From assembly GCA_963755155.1 (NCBI GenBank), contig CAVWIV010000015.1, positions 293,388-357,387 of the forward strand: a stretch of 64,000 nucleotides of DNA, read 5' to 3'. Under the pieces are notes generated by a model. It did no database searches, had not been told where the DNA came from, and worked only from the letters and a program-made list of their open reading frames with translations. Shown piece by piece: positions 40,963 to 49,472 of this stretch (within the stretch, counting starts at the first letter, position 1; each line of letters starts with the position of its first letter). This stretch comes from PALSA-612 sp963755155 (GTDB lineage Bacteria; Actinomycetota; Thermoleophilia; Gaiellales; Gaiellaceae). The position numbers and the translations under genes are program-made.

Positions 40963-41316
40963 ATGGGCTACAAGATGTGTGACGCGGCCGACGTCGAGCC
41001 GATGCACGGTGTCTTCCGTCCGATCCGTCGCGAGCTCGGCCTGACGGCCTTCGGCATCAACCAGGAAGAGTTCCCGCCGAACGCACGACGGCTACCCCGA
41101 TCACGACCACTCCGAGGACGGTCAGGAGGAGGTCTTCTACGTCCTCGAGGGGTCGGGGAAGATGGTCGTCGACGGCGAGGACGTCGAGCTCAAGCCGGGC
41201 CGCTACATCTGGGTCGAGGCGGCAGTCGAAGCGCGAAGATCCTTCCCGGCGACGACGGGCTCAAGCTCATCGCGATCGGCTCGCCGCCTGGCGCTTACAA
41301 GCCGCGCGAGGGCTGA
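40963..41316 (+). CDS. Cupin-domain protein, two compensating frameshifts
   Basis: About 117 residues. Starts G-Y-K-M-C-D-A-A-D-V-E-P, runs to about 41086, switches frame for the cupin core (D-H-D-H-S-E-D-G-Q-E-E-V-F-Y-V-L-E-G-S-G, then L-K-P-G-R-Y-I-W-V-E), and returns near 41228 to end K-L-I-A-I-G-S-P-P-G. The H-x-H-x6-E pattern is a metal site. Two nearby indels that cancel look like sequence errors. A very strong SD run (AAGGAGGAGGAG) precedes ATG 40963. Function unknown beyond the small-cupin fold. Confidence 0.75.
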   Translation: MGYKMCDAADVEPMHGVFRPIRRELGLTAFGINQEEFPPNARRLPRSRPLRGRSGGGLLRPRGVGEDGRRRRGRRAQAGPLHLGRGGSRSAKILPGDDGLKLIAIGSPPGAYKPREG

Positions 41317-41895
41317 GGAAGCTCGGCCAGCACGAGCGCGACCGCCGCGCTCGAGACGCGCGCGGTTCGTGCGGTCGTTCAGCCAACCCGACGCACCCGA
41401 CGGGTGCGGGAGCGGGATCGCCGCCGCGCCGGTGACCTCGAAGCGCTCTCCGATCGCGTCCGTCAGTCGCCGGATGCCGAGCAGCCGCCGCGCCGCGATC
41501 CCGCCGACGGTGACGACGAGGGTGGGCCGGAGCAACCGAAGCTCCTCCTCGCGCCAGAACGCGCAGAGCTCCTGCTCCCTGGCCGTCGGCAGTCGATCGC
41601 CCCTGCCCGACGGCGATCGGCCCGGGTCGCACCGTGTGACAGAAGCGCAGTAGAACGTCGAGTAGAAGGCGACCTCGTCCATCCCCAGCCAGGCGCGGAG
41701 GGCGCGGCCAGCTCGTCCACGCCAAGGGCGCAGCTCCGCGCCCTCAACGGGACCAGGCGCCTGACCGTAGAGGTAGGCCCGGTGCTCGCGGCTCCCTTCG
41801 AAGACGGGCAGCGACTCCAGGGGATAGCCCTCATCGATGCACGCGCGGCAGCGCCGGTTGTCGCTCTGAAGCGCGGAGAGCGAGCGGTACGCCAC
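41295..41895 (-). CDS. Uracil-DNA glycosylase family protein, 3' frameshift
   Basis: About 200 residues. Family-4-like glycosylase: cysteines in R-R-C-R-A-C near the N-terminus, active-site G-Q-A-P-G-P-V-E, a distal cysteine (T-F-Y-C-A-S-V-T-R-C) and the D-loop H-P-S-G-A-S-G-W. Near 41336-41342 the frame appears shifted: restoring it gives a natural end (A-V-A-L-V-L-A-E-L-P) at a TAA (41295-41297). Without repair the frame runs on to 41203. GTG start with an SD-like AGGAGG and a TACTGT element upstream. Confidence 0.82.
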
Positions 41896-41902
41896 GTCCT
41901 CC

Positions 41903-41909
41903 TACAGTA
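41903..41909. promoter_or_regulatory. Bidirectional -10 (TACAGTA) between the glycosylase gene and ftcD
   Basis: Plus TACAGT (41903-41908) is 6 bases from the ftcD ATG. Minus TACTGT (41909-41904) is 8 bases from the glycosylase GTG. Same geometry as the nfo/gltX gap. Confidence 0.6.
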
Positions 41910-41914
41910 CGCCG

Positions 41915-42789
41915 ATGGCCCGTCCGCTCGTCGCCGTGCCGAACTTCTCCGAGGGCCGCTCCGAGGAGACGATCGCGGCGCTCGGGGACGTGCTCGGCCG
42001 GCATGCGCAGGTCCTCGACGTTCATGCGGATCCCGACCACAACCGTTCGGTCTTCACGATCGCGGGGTCGGAGGACGAGAGTCGTCGACGCTCTCGTCGG
42101 CGGGATCGCGTCCGCGCGCGAGCGGATCGACCTGCGCCGCCACGAGGGCGTCCATCCGCGGGTGGGAGCGGCCGACGTCGTGCCCGTCGTCGCGGTCTGG
42201 CCTGAGCAGCTCGAGGCTGCGAAGCAGGCGGCGCTCATACTTGCCGACCGAGTGGGCGGACGAGCTCGGCCTGCCGGTCTTCCTCTACGGCGAGCTCGCG
42301 CCGGCCGTGCGGCCCGCGCTGCTACGGCGCGGCGGTCCCGCGGAGCTCCAGCGGCGAATCGACGCCGGCGAGCTCACACCCGATCGCGGCCCGGCCCGGC
42401 TCGACCCGACCGCCGGCTGCGTCCTCGTCGGCGCGCGCCGGCCGCTGATCGCCTTCAACGTCAACCTCGCGACCGACGACTCTCGAGTTGCGCAGTCGAT
42501 CGCGGCCGTCGTTCGCGAGACCGGCGGTGGCTTCGCTCGCGTCCGCGCTCTCGGCTTCCCACTCGCAAGCCGCGGGCTCGTCCAGGTGTCGATGAACGTC
42601 GAGGACTGGGAGGCGTCGCCGCTCGACGAGATCGTCGCGCGCATCGAGGCCGAGGCAGCCGCTCGCGGCGTCGACGTGGCGGGCTCCGAGCTCGTCGGGC
42701 TCATGCCCGAAGGCGCGGCACGGCCGGGCGCGGCGGCGCTGCGGCTCGAGAGCCTGGACGAGTCGCGATTGCTCGAGCGGCCTGTCTAG
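41915..42789 (+). CDS. ftcD: Glutamate formimidoyltransferase, two frameshifts
   Basis: Last transfer step of histidine degradation: moves the formimino group of N-formimino-L-glutamate to THF. Starts P-L-V-A-V-P-N-F-S-E-G-R, the family N-terminus. The frame changes near 42080 and again near 42245; the pieces A-L-V-G-G-I-A-S-A, R-R-H-E-G-V-H-P-R-V-G-A-A-D and L-G-L-P-V-F-L-Y-G-E-L-A join into one protein of about 290 residues. No cyclodeaminase domain is attached. The stop codon TAG is part of the hutH -10. Confidence 0.88.
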
Positions 42790-42792
42790 ACT
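42787..42792 (+). promoter_or_regulatory. -10 element (TAGACT) of hutH
   Basis: Begins with the ftcD stop codon and ends 6 bases before the hutH GTG. Confidence 0.5.
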
Positions 42793-42798
42793 CGTTTC

Positions 42799-44334
42799 GT
42801 GGCCGAGCTAGTCCTCACCGGCGACGGGCTCACGGTCGACGACGTCTGGGCCGCCGCTGTAGACGGCGCTTCCGCGACCCTCGCGGACGATGCTCGAAGC
42901 CGCATGCGCGCTGCCCGCGACGTCGTGACGCGGGCGGCCCACGGCGAGCGCGAGCACACGTACGGCATCAACACCGGCTTCGGGCGGTTCGTGTCGCAGT
43001 CCATTCCGGCCGAGCAGACCGAGGAGCTCCAGCTCCGGTTGCTCCGCAGCCATGCGTGCGGGGTGGGGGAGCCGTATCCGCCGGAGGTCGTGCGCGCGGC
43101 GATGCTCCTGCGGGCGAACACGCTGGCGAAGGGCTCGTCCGGCGCCCGGGTGGAGCTCGTGGAGCTGCTGATCGAGTGCCTCAACCGCGGCGTGCTGCCG
43201 GCCGTGCCAAGCCGTGGCTCCGTCGGCGCGAGCGGCGATCTCGCGCCGCTGGCTCACCTCGCGCTGCCGCTCGTCGGCGAAGGCGACGCCTGGGTCGAAG
43301 GGCAACTGCTGCCCGGCGGCGACGCGCTGTCCGCCGTCGGTCTCGAGCCGATCGTGCTGCACGCGAAGGAAGGGTTGTCGCTCGTCAACGGCACGCAGTT
43401 CATGGCGGCTGTCGGCGCGCTCGGCCTCGTCCGGGCGCGGAGGCTCCAGGTCGCTGCCGATCTCGCCTGCGCCATGTCCGTCGAGGCGCTCAACGGCACG
43501 CGTACGAGCTTCCTGCCCCAGATCCACGCCCTGCGACCGTTCCGCGGCCAGCAGGCGTCGGCGGCGAACCTCCTCCAGCTGCTGGCAGGCTCGGCGATCA
43601 TCGAGGCGCACCGCTGGTGCGACAAGGTTCAGGATCCGTATTCGCTCCGCTGCGCGCCGCAGGTGCACGGCGCCGTACGCGACCTGCTCGACTACGTCGA
43701 CTACGTCGTCTCGATCGAGCTGAACGCCGCGACCGACAATCCGCTCGTGCTCGTCGACGACGACATGCTCGTCTCGAACGGGAACTTCCACGGCGAGCCC
43801 GTCGCGTTCGCGCTCGACTCGCTCGCGATGGCTGTGGCCGAGCTTGCATCGATCTCCGAGCGGCGCACGGAGCGAATGGTCAACCCCACGCTGTCGGAGG
43901 GGCTGCCCGCCTTTCTCACGGTCGAGGGCGGCCTCAATTCCGGGTTCATGATCCCCCAGTACGTGTCCGCGGCGCTCGTCTCGGAGAACAAGGTGCTCGC
44001 GCATCCGGCGAGCGTCGACTCGATCCCGACGAGCGCCGGCCAGGAGGATCATGTGTCGATGGGGAACGCGGCGGGGCTGAAGGCCTGGCAGGTGCTGGCG
44101 AACGCGGAGAGCGTGCTCGCGATCGAGCTGCTCGCGGGCGCGCAGGCGGTGGAGTTCCACGCGCCGCTCGAGCCCGGCGCCGGCGTCTCGGCTACGCGGC
44201 GGTTCGTGCGCTCGCTCTCGGCCCGGCTCGAGGACGACCGCTCGCTGTCCGGAGACATCGAGACGATGGCGGCGGCGATTCGCGACGGCTCGCTCGCGGC
44301 CGCAGTCGTGGATGAGGTCGGGGTGCTCGCGTGA
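42799..44334 (+). CDS. hutH: Histidine ammonia-lyase
   Basis: Converts histidine to urocanate and ammonia. 511 residues. The A144-S145-G146 triad (G-S-V-G-A-S-G-D-L) forms the MIO electrophile, and the Y-G-I-N-T-G-F-G motif near residue 55 and downstream F-x-P-Q tract are active-site features. GTG start with -10 element. The stop overlaps the hutU GTG, so hutH-hutU-hutI form a tightly coupled operon. Confidence 0.97.
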   Translation: MAELVLTGDGLTVDDVWAAAVDGASATLADDARSRMRAARDVVTRAAHGEREHTYGINTGFGRFVSQSIPAEQTEELQLRLLRSHACGVGEPYPPEVVRAAMLLRANTLAKGSSGARVELVELLIECLNRGVLPAVPSRGSVGASGDLAPLAHLALPLVGEGDAWVEGQLLPGGDALSAVGLEPIVLHAKEGLSLVNGTQFMAAVGALGLVRARRLQVAADLACAMSVEALNGTRTSFLPQIHALRPFRGQQASAANLLQLLAGSAIIEAHRWCDKVQDPYSLRCAPQVHGAVRDLLDYVDYVVSIELNAATDNPLVLVDDDMLVSNGNFHGEPVAFALDSLAMAVAELASISERRTERMVNPTLSEGLPAFLTVEGGLNSGFMIPQYVSAALVSENKVLAHPASVDSIPTSAGQEDHVSMGNAAGLKAWQVLANAESVLAIELLAGAQAVEFHAPLEPGAGVSATRRFVRSLSARLEDDRSLSGDIETMAAAIRDGSLAAAVVDEVGVLA

Positions 44335-46037
44335 CCGTCGCCGGCTCGGTCGACGCTCTCGTCGACGCGCTCTGCGGTGACCTCACACGCGTTCGCGCGC
44401 CGCGCGGGACCGATCTCCACGCACGCTCGTGGCAGACGGAGGCGCCGCTGCGGATGCTGCTCAACAACCTCGATCCCGAGGTCGCCGAGCACCCGGAGTC
44501 GCTCGTCGTCTACGGCGGCTCGGGCAAGGCTGCACGCGATCACGACAGTCTGAAGGCGCTCGTCCGCACGCTCCTGCGGCTCGCGGACGACGAGACGATG
44601 CTCGTCCAGAGCGGCAAGCCGGTCGGCGTCTTCCGGACGCACGCCCAGGCGCCGCGCGTGCTGATCTCGAACGCGATGCTCGTGCCCCGCTGGGCGACGT
44701 GGGACGAGTTCCGCAGGCTCGAGGCGGCCGGGCTGACGATGTTCGGGCAGATGACCGCCGGCAGCTGGATCTACATCGGCACGCAGGGAATCCTCCAGGG
44801 GACGTACCAGACGTTCGCGGCCGCGGCCGAGCAGCACTTCGGACAGCAGGACCTGCGAGGGCGGACGGTGCTCACCGCGGGTCTCGGCGGGATGGGCGGC
44901 GCGCAGCCGCTCGCTGCCGCGTTGCTCGACGGGGCCATCCTCTGCATCGAGGTCGACCCTTCCCGGATCGAGCGCCGGCTTCAGATGCGCTATCTCGACG
45001 AGGCTACCGAGTCGGTCGACGAGGCGGTCGCGCTCGTCCGCTCGGCCGCGGACGACGGCCGCGGCTTGTCGGTGGGGCTCCTCGGGAACGCCGCCGACGT
45101 CGTGCCCGAGCTGGCGCGGCGCGGTGAGCACTTCGACTTCGTCACCGACCAGACCGCCGCGCACGACCCGCTCACCGGCTACGTGCCGCAGGGGCTCGAC
45201 GTCGCGGAGGCGGCAGCGCTCAGGGCGTCGGATCCCGACGAGTACGTGAGGCGGTCGCGAGAGTCGATCGCCGAGCACGTCCGCGGCCTGCTCGAGTACG
45301 TCCGGCAGGGCAGCTATGTTTTCGATTATGGCAACAACCTCCGAGGTGAGGCCCGTGAAGCCGGCGTAGACGACGCGTTCACATACCCGGGCTTCGTCCC
45401 GGCCTATATCCGACCGCTCTTCTGTCGTGGGATCGGGCCGTTTCGGTGGGCGGCCCTGTCCGGAGACGAGGCGGACATCGCTGCGATCGACGACGCGATG
45501 CGCGACGCGTTCCCGGACGATGCGGTGCTCCAGCGGTGGCTCGAGCTCGCGCCAGGGCGGATGGCGTTCCAGGGGCTTCCGGCGAGGATCTGCTGGCTCG
45601 GCTACGGCGATCGGGCCCGCGCCGGGCTTGCGATCAACGAGCTCGTCCGGTCGGGGCGCGTGCGGGCGCCGGTCGTCATCGGGCGAGACCACCTCGACGC
45701 CGGCTCCGTAGCGTCGCCGTATCGCGAGACGGAGGCGATGCGTGACGGCTCCGACGCCATCGCCGACTGGCCCATCCTCAACGCCCTGCTCAACACTGCT
45801 GCCGGGGCGACGTGGGTGAGCGTCCACCATGGCGGCGGCGTCGGCATCGGCAATGCGATCCATGCCGGCATGGTCGTCGTCGCAGACGGCACCGACGATG
45901 CCGCCGAGCGCCTCGAGCGCGTGCTGACGACCGATCCGGGGACGGGGGTCATGCGCCATGTGGACGCGGGCTACGACGAGGCGATCGCGGCAGCGCGAGA
46001 GCACGAGCTCGACCTGCCGATGCTGCCCGGCGCGTGA
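44331..46037 (+). CDS. hutU: Urocanate hydratase
   Basis: NAD-dependent conversion of urocanate to imidazolonepropionate. 568 residues, normal size. Conserved segments: Y-G-G-S-G-K-A-A-R, G-Q-M-T-A-G-S-W-I-Y-I-G-T-Q-G-I-L-Q-G-T, G-L-G-G-M-G-G-A-Q-P-L-A and the D-Q-T-A-A-H-D-P segment. GTG start overlapping hutH, stop overlapping hutI. Confidence 0.97.
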   Translation: MTVAGSVDALVDALCGDLTRVRAPRGTDLHARSWQTEAPLRMLLNNLDPEVAEHPESLVVYGGSGKAARDHDSLKALVRTLLRLADDETMLVQSGKPVGVFRTHAQAPRVLISNAMLVPRWATWDEFRRLEAAGLTMFGQMTAGSWIYIGTQGILQGTYQTFAAAAEQHFGQQDLRGRTVLTAGLGGMGGAQPLAAALLDGAILCIEVDPSRIERRLQMRYLDEATESVDEAVALVRSAADDGRGLSVGLLGNAADVVPELARRGEHFDFVTDQTAAHDPLTGYVPQGLDVAEAAALRASDPDEYVRRSRESIAEHVRGLLEYVRQGSYVFDYGNNLRGEAREAGVDDAFTYPGFVPAYIRPLFCRGIGPFRWAALSGDEADIAAIDDAMRDAFPDDAVLQRWLELAPGRMAFQGLPARICWLGYGDRARAGLAINELVRSGRVRAPVVIGRDHLDAGSVASPYRETEAMRDGSDAIADWPILNALLNTAAGATWVSVHHGGGVGIGNAIHAGMVVVADGTDDAAERLERVLTTDPGTGVMRHVDAGYDEAIAAAREHELDLPMLPGA

Positions 46038-47245
46038 GCCGCCTGCTCGTCCGCGACATCGGCCAGCTTGTGACGCCGGCCGGCGACGCAGCGCCGTTGC
46101 GCGGAGCGCTGCTCGGCGAGGTCACGGTCATCGAGGACGCGTTCGTCCTCTGCGACGGGCCGCGGATCGCGTCGGTCGGGCGAATGCGCGATCTCGAGCC
46201 GATCGACGGCGACGTCGTCGAAGTCGATGGGCGAGGACGCTGCGCGATTCCCGGCCTCGTCGATTGCCACACGCACGCGTGCTTTGCGGGCGACCGGGTC
46301 GAGGAGTTCTCGCTCCGCGCCGGGGGCGCGACGTACGAGGAGCTGCACGCGGCGGGAGGCGGGATTCTCGCGACGGTGTCGGCCACCCGCGCGGCCGGCG
46401 AGAGCGGCCTGCGTGAAGCCGTCGCACGCCATCGGGGGTGGATGTTGCGCGAGGGCACGACGACGTTCGAGGCGAAGTCGGGCTACGGGCTCGACCGCGG
46501 GACCGAGCTTGCATCCCTGCGCGCGATCGCGGCGGAGGGCGGTGTCGCGACGTTCCTCGGCGCGCACGCCGTGCCGCCCGAGCACGACAGCGCTGACGAG
46601 TACGTCGACTGGCTGATCGCCGAGGTGCTCCCCGATGCGGCGACGATCGCCGAGGCCGCCGACGTGTTCCTCGAGCGCGGCGCGTTCGACGCCGTCCAGG
46701 CGCGGCGCTATCTCGAAGCCGCCCGCGACCACGGGCTGGAGCTGCGGCTGCACGGCGACCAGTTCACGGAAGCGGGGGCAATCCCGCTCGCTATCGATCT
46801 TGGAGCACGCTCTGTCGACCATCTCGAGGCGACGGGCCTGGACGGCGTGCGAGCGCTTGCCGAGAGCGACGTGACCGGTGTGCTGCTCCCGGCGAGCGCC
46901 CTCTTCCTCGGCCGCCCGATGCCGCCCGCCCGCGCGCTCGTCGACGCAGGCGCGGCGATCGCGCTCGCCACCGACTTGAACCCCGGCAGCGCGTTCTGCG
47001 AGAGCCTGCCGCTCGTGTGCTCGCTCGCCTGTACGCAACTTGGCCTGTCGCCCGCGCAGGCGCTCGCGGCCTGCACCGTCAACGCGGCCCATGTCCTCGG
47101 CCGCGCCGAGAGCAAGGGGCGTCTTGCACCGGGGTTCGACGCAGACGTCGTCCTGCTCGAAGCGCCCGATTGGCGCTACCTCGCGTACCACCTCGGCGGC
47201 GACGTCGTGAGCGAGGTGATCGTCGGCGGGAGCGCGCTAGGCTAG
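46034..47245 (+). CDS. hutI: Imidazolonepropionase
   Basis: Amidohydrolase giving N-formimino-L-glutamate from imidazolonepropionate. 403 residues. The metal-binding H-x-H lies in D-C-H-T-H-A-C-F-A-G near residue 77, with further histidines in L-G-A-H-A-V-P-P and L-H-G-D-Q-F, and the late aspartate in A-T-D-L-N-P-G-S. GTG 46034 overlaps the hutU stop. No hutG is nearby, consistent with the folate-linked ftcD route. Confidence 0.96.
   Translation: MSRLLVRDIGQLVTPAGDAAPLRGALLGEVTVIEDAFVLCDGPRIASVGRMRDLEPIDGDVVEVDGRGRCAIPGLVDCHTHACFAGDRVEEFSLRAGGATYEELHAAGGGILATVSATRAAGESGLREAVARHRGWMLREGTTTFEAKSGYGLDRGTELASLRAIAAEGGVATFLGAHAVPPEHDSADEYVDWLIAEVLPDAATIAEAADVFLERGAFDAVQARRYLEAARDHGLELRLHGDQFTEAGAIPLAIDLGARSVDHLEATGLDGVRALAESDVTGVLLPASALFLGRPMPPARALVDAGAAIALATDLNPGSAFCESLPLVCSLACTQLGLSPAQALAACTVNAAHVLGRAESKGRLAPGFDADVVLLEAPDWRYLAYHLGGDVVSEVIVGGSALG
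47238..47243 (+). promoter_or_regulatory. -10 element (TAGGCT) of the 47250 gene
   Basis: Ends 6 bases before ATG 47250 and overlaps the end of hutI. Confidence 0.5.
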
Positions 47246-47249
47246 GACG

Positions 47250-47648
47250 ATGGCCACGAAGAAGCAGAAACGGCGTCGCGAGAAGGAGCGCCGCCACGAG
47301 TACGAGTACGTCTACGTCGACGACGAGGGCCACGAGGTCGAGGTCGACGAGCCCGAATCGGAGGCCAAGAACGGCAAGTCTCCGGCGAAGCGCACGGTGA
47401 CGAGGGGCGGCAGGACTGTCGACCCGCCGTCGTGGCGCAAGACGCTGCGCCGCGCGGCGATCTTCTCGCCGCTCATGTTCGTCATCCTCTATCTCCTTCG
47501 ACCGGAGGGCTCGACGCCCGGCTCGGTGGTGGTCAGCGTCGCGCTGCTCATGGTGTTCTTCATCCCGTTCAGCTACTTCATGGACTCGCTGATGTTCAAG
47601 ATGGCGCAGAAGCGAGCCGCGAAGGCGCGCGGCTCCTCGGCCAAGTAG
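47250..47648 (+). CDS. Small membrane protein with charged N-terminus
   Basis: 132 residues. A very basic start (K-K-Q-K-R-R-R-E-K-E-R-R) is followed by a tyrosine/acid stretch (H-E-Y-E-Y-V-Y-V-D-D-E-G), a linker and two hydrophobic helices (F-S-P-L-M-F-V-I-L-Y-L-L and V-V-S-V-A-L-L-M-V-F-F-I-P-F). Function unknown. Its stop shares one base with the next start, so it is cotranscribed with the hydrolase and hisS. Confidence 0.75.
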   Translation: MATKKQKRRREKERRHEYEYVYVDDEGHEVEVDEPESEAKNGKSPAKRTVTRGGRTVDPPSWRKTLRRAAIFSPLMFVILYLLRPEGSTPGSVVVSVALLMVFFIPFSYFMDSLMFKMAQKRAAKARGSSAK

Positions 47649-48292
47649 TGGCGCTCGCCGTCGACCGCTACGAGCTCGGCCCGATCGGGACGAACGGCTA
47701 CGTCGTGCAGGCGGACAACGCCGCACGCGAGGCCGTCGTCGTCGATCCCGGCGGCAATGCCGCGGAGTTGCGGCTCGAGCTCGCCGGGAAGGGGACGACG
47801 TGCGTCGCGATCCTCATCACGCACACGCACTGGGACCACCTCGGTGGCGTGGCCGACCTCGCCGAGGGCACGGGCGCGCCGGTCTACGCGCCCGAGCTGG
47901 AGCGGGACGTCATCGAGCGGCCGAACGACTACTACACGCAGCTCGGCGTCGCCATCCGCGGCTGGACGCCCGAGCACACGCTCTCGGGCGGAGAGACCGT
48001 CGAGGCGGCGGGCATCACGTTCGACGTGCTGCACGTCCCGGGTCACTCACCCGGCCATCTCGCCTACCACGCGGACGGGGCTCTCTTCTCGGGGGACGTG
48101 CTCTTCGCCGGCTCCGTCGGCCGCGTCGACCTGCCGTTCGGCGACTGGGAGACGCTGCTCGCGTCCATCCGCTCGCTCACCGACCGCTACCCGCCCGAGA
48201 CCGTCGTCTACTCCGGCCACGGCCCGCCGACGACGCTGGGCGACGAGCTCGCACGGAACCCGTTCCTCGCGGAGCTGCGCAACAGTGTTTGA
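47648..48292 (+). CDS. Metallo-beta-lactamase-fold hydrolase (glyoxalase II-like)
   Basis: 214 residues. Metal motif T-H-T-H-W-D-H (H59, H61, D63, H64), followed by H-V-P-G-H-S-P-G-H and F-S-G-D-V-L-F, the binuclear site of the glyoxalase II group. The C-terminal Y-S-G-H-G-P-P-T-T completes the fold. Such genes often sit just before hisS. GTG 47648 and an 8-base overlap into hisS. Confidence 0.9.
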   Translation: MALAVDRYELGPIGTNGYVVQADNAAREAVVVDPGGNAAELRLELAGKGTTCVAILITHTHWDHLGGVADLAEGTGAPVYAPELERDVIERPNDYYTQLGVAIRGWTPEHTLSGGETVEAAGITFDVLHVPGHSPGHLAYHADGALFSGDVLFAGSVGRVDLPFGDWETLLASIRSLTDRYPPETVVYSGHGPPTTLGDELARNPFLAELRNSV

Positions 48293-49472
48293 GGCGCCGC
48301 GCGGCACCCACGACATCGTTCCGTCCGAGCAGCCCTCGTGGCGGCGGGCCATCGGAGCGGCGGAGGACGTCTGCCGGCTGTACGGCTACCGGCGGATCGA
48401 TACGCCCGCCTTCGAGGACACCGAGGTCTTCGCCCGCACGTCGGGCGCCGGCTCCGAAGTCGTCCAGAAGGAGATGTACACGTTCGAGGACCGCGGCGGC
48501 CGCTCGCTGACCCTTCGGCCTGAGGCGACGGCGCCGATCGTTCGTGCGTACATGGAGCATGGGATGCACCGCGAGCCGCAGCCCTTGAAGCTCTACACGG
48601 TGGGGCCAATGTGGCGTTACGCGGCGCCGCAGCGCGGCCGCTTCCGCGAGCACTGGCAGCTCTCGGTGGAGGCAATCGGGTCCGACGATCCGGCGATCGA
48701 CGCCGAGCTGATCGCGCTGTACGCCGACCTGCTCGGGAGGCTGAGCGTGACCCGCTTCGAGCTCCAGCTCAACTCGATCGGTGACCGAGAGTGCCGGCCG
48801 GCCTACCTCGAGCGGCTGGATGGCTGGCTCGACGAGCACGAAGGCGACCTCGACGACGAGGCGCGCCAGAAGCGCGCGACGTCGCCGCTACGGGTCTTCG
48901 ACACGAAGAACGAGGAGCTCGCGGCTGTGCTCGCGGATGCGCCGGAGATCGGCGAGTCGCTGTGCCCCGCCTGCCAGGAGCACTTCGCGGCGGTGCGCGA
49001 CTACCTCGACGCGTTCGGCGTCACCTACCGTCTCGTCCCGACGCTCGTCCGCGGGCTCGACTACTACACGCGGACGACGTTCGAGTTCGTGGACGAGGCG
49101 ATCGGCGCCCAGTCGTCGATCTGCGGCGGCGGGCGGTACGACTATCTCGCCGAAGAGCTGGGGGGCAAGCACACGCCGGGCATCGGCTTCGGCGCGGGCA
49201 TCGAGCGGCTCCTGCTGAGCCTCGGCGACGCGCCCGTGGACGACGACGTCGGGATCGACGTGTTCTTCGTGGTCGAGGAGGGCGCTGATCGCGCGGCTAC
49301 GCTCGCGGCGATGATGGAGCTCCGACGGGCCGGGCTCGCATGCGACGCCGACTACGCCGGCCGCTCGCGCAAGGGGCAGCTCACGCAGGCGAGCCGCCTC
49401 GGGGCGCGGGAAGTGGTCGTCGTCGATGGCGAGACGGATCTCGCGGCCGTTGTCGAGAGGCTCCGCCCATGA
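48285..49472 (+). CDS. hisS: Histidyl-tRNA synthetase
   Basis: Class II synthetase. 395 residues. Motif 1 region F-E-A-P-R-G-T-H-D-I, motif 2 L-R-P-E-A-T and M-W-R-Y-A-A-P-Q-R-G-R-F-R-E-H-W-Q, the histidine-binding L-V-R-G-L-D-Y-Y-T-R and motif 3 G-F-G-A-G-I-E-R. C-terminal anticodon-binding domain present. GTG 48285 lies inside the preceding gene; four-base overlap with aspS. Confidence 0.96.
   Translation: MFEAPRGTHDIVPSEQPSWRRAIGAAEDVCRLYGYRRIDTPAFEDTEVFARTSGAGSEVVQKEMYTFEDRGGRSLTLRPEATAPIVRAYMEHGMHREPQPLKLYTVGPMWRYAAPQRGRFREHWQLSVEAIGSDDPAIDAELIALYADLLGRLSVTRFELQLNSIGDRECRPAYLERLDGWLDEHEGDLDDEARQKRATSPLRVFDTKNEELAAVLADAPEIGESLCPACQEHFAAVRDYLDAFGVTYRLVPTLVRGLDYYTRTTFEFVDEAIGAQSSICGGGRYDYLAEELGGKHTPGIGFGAGIERLLLSLGDAPVDDDVGIDVFFVVEEGADRAATLAAMMELRRAGLACDADYAGRSRKGQLTQASRLGAREVVVVDGETDLAAVVERLRP

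Noticed and set aside
42003..44315. A 770-codon plus-strand open frame over ftcD and hutH.
   Set aside because: Arginine/alanine-rich shadow in the wrong frame; only its early part matches a frameshifted ftcD piece.
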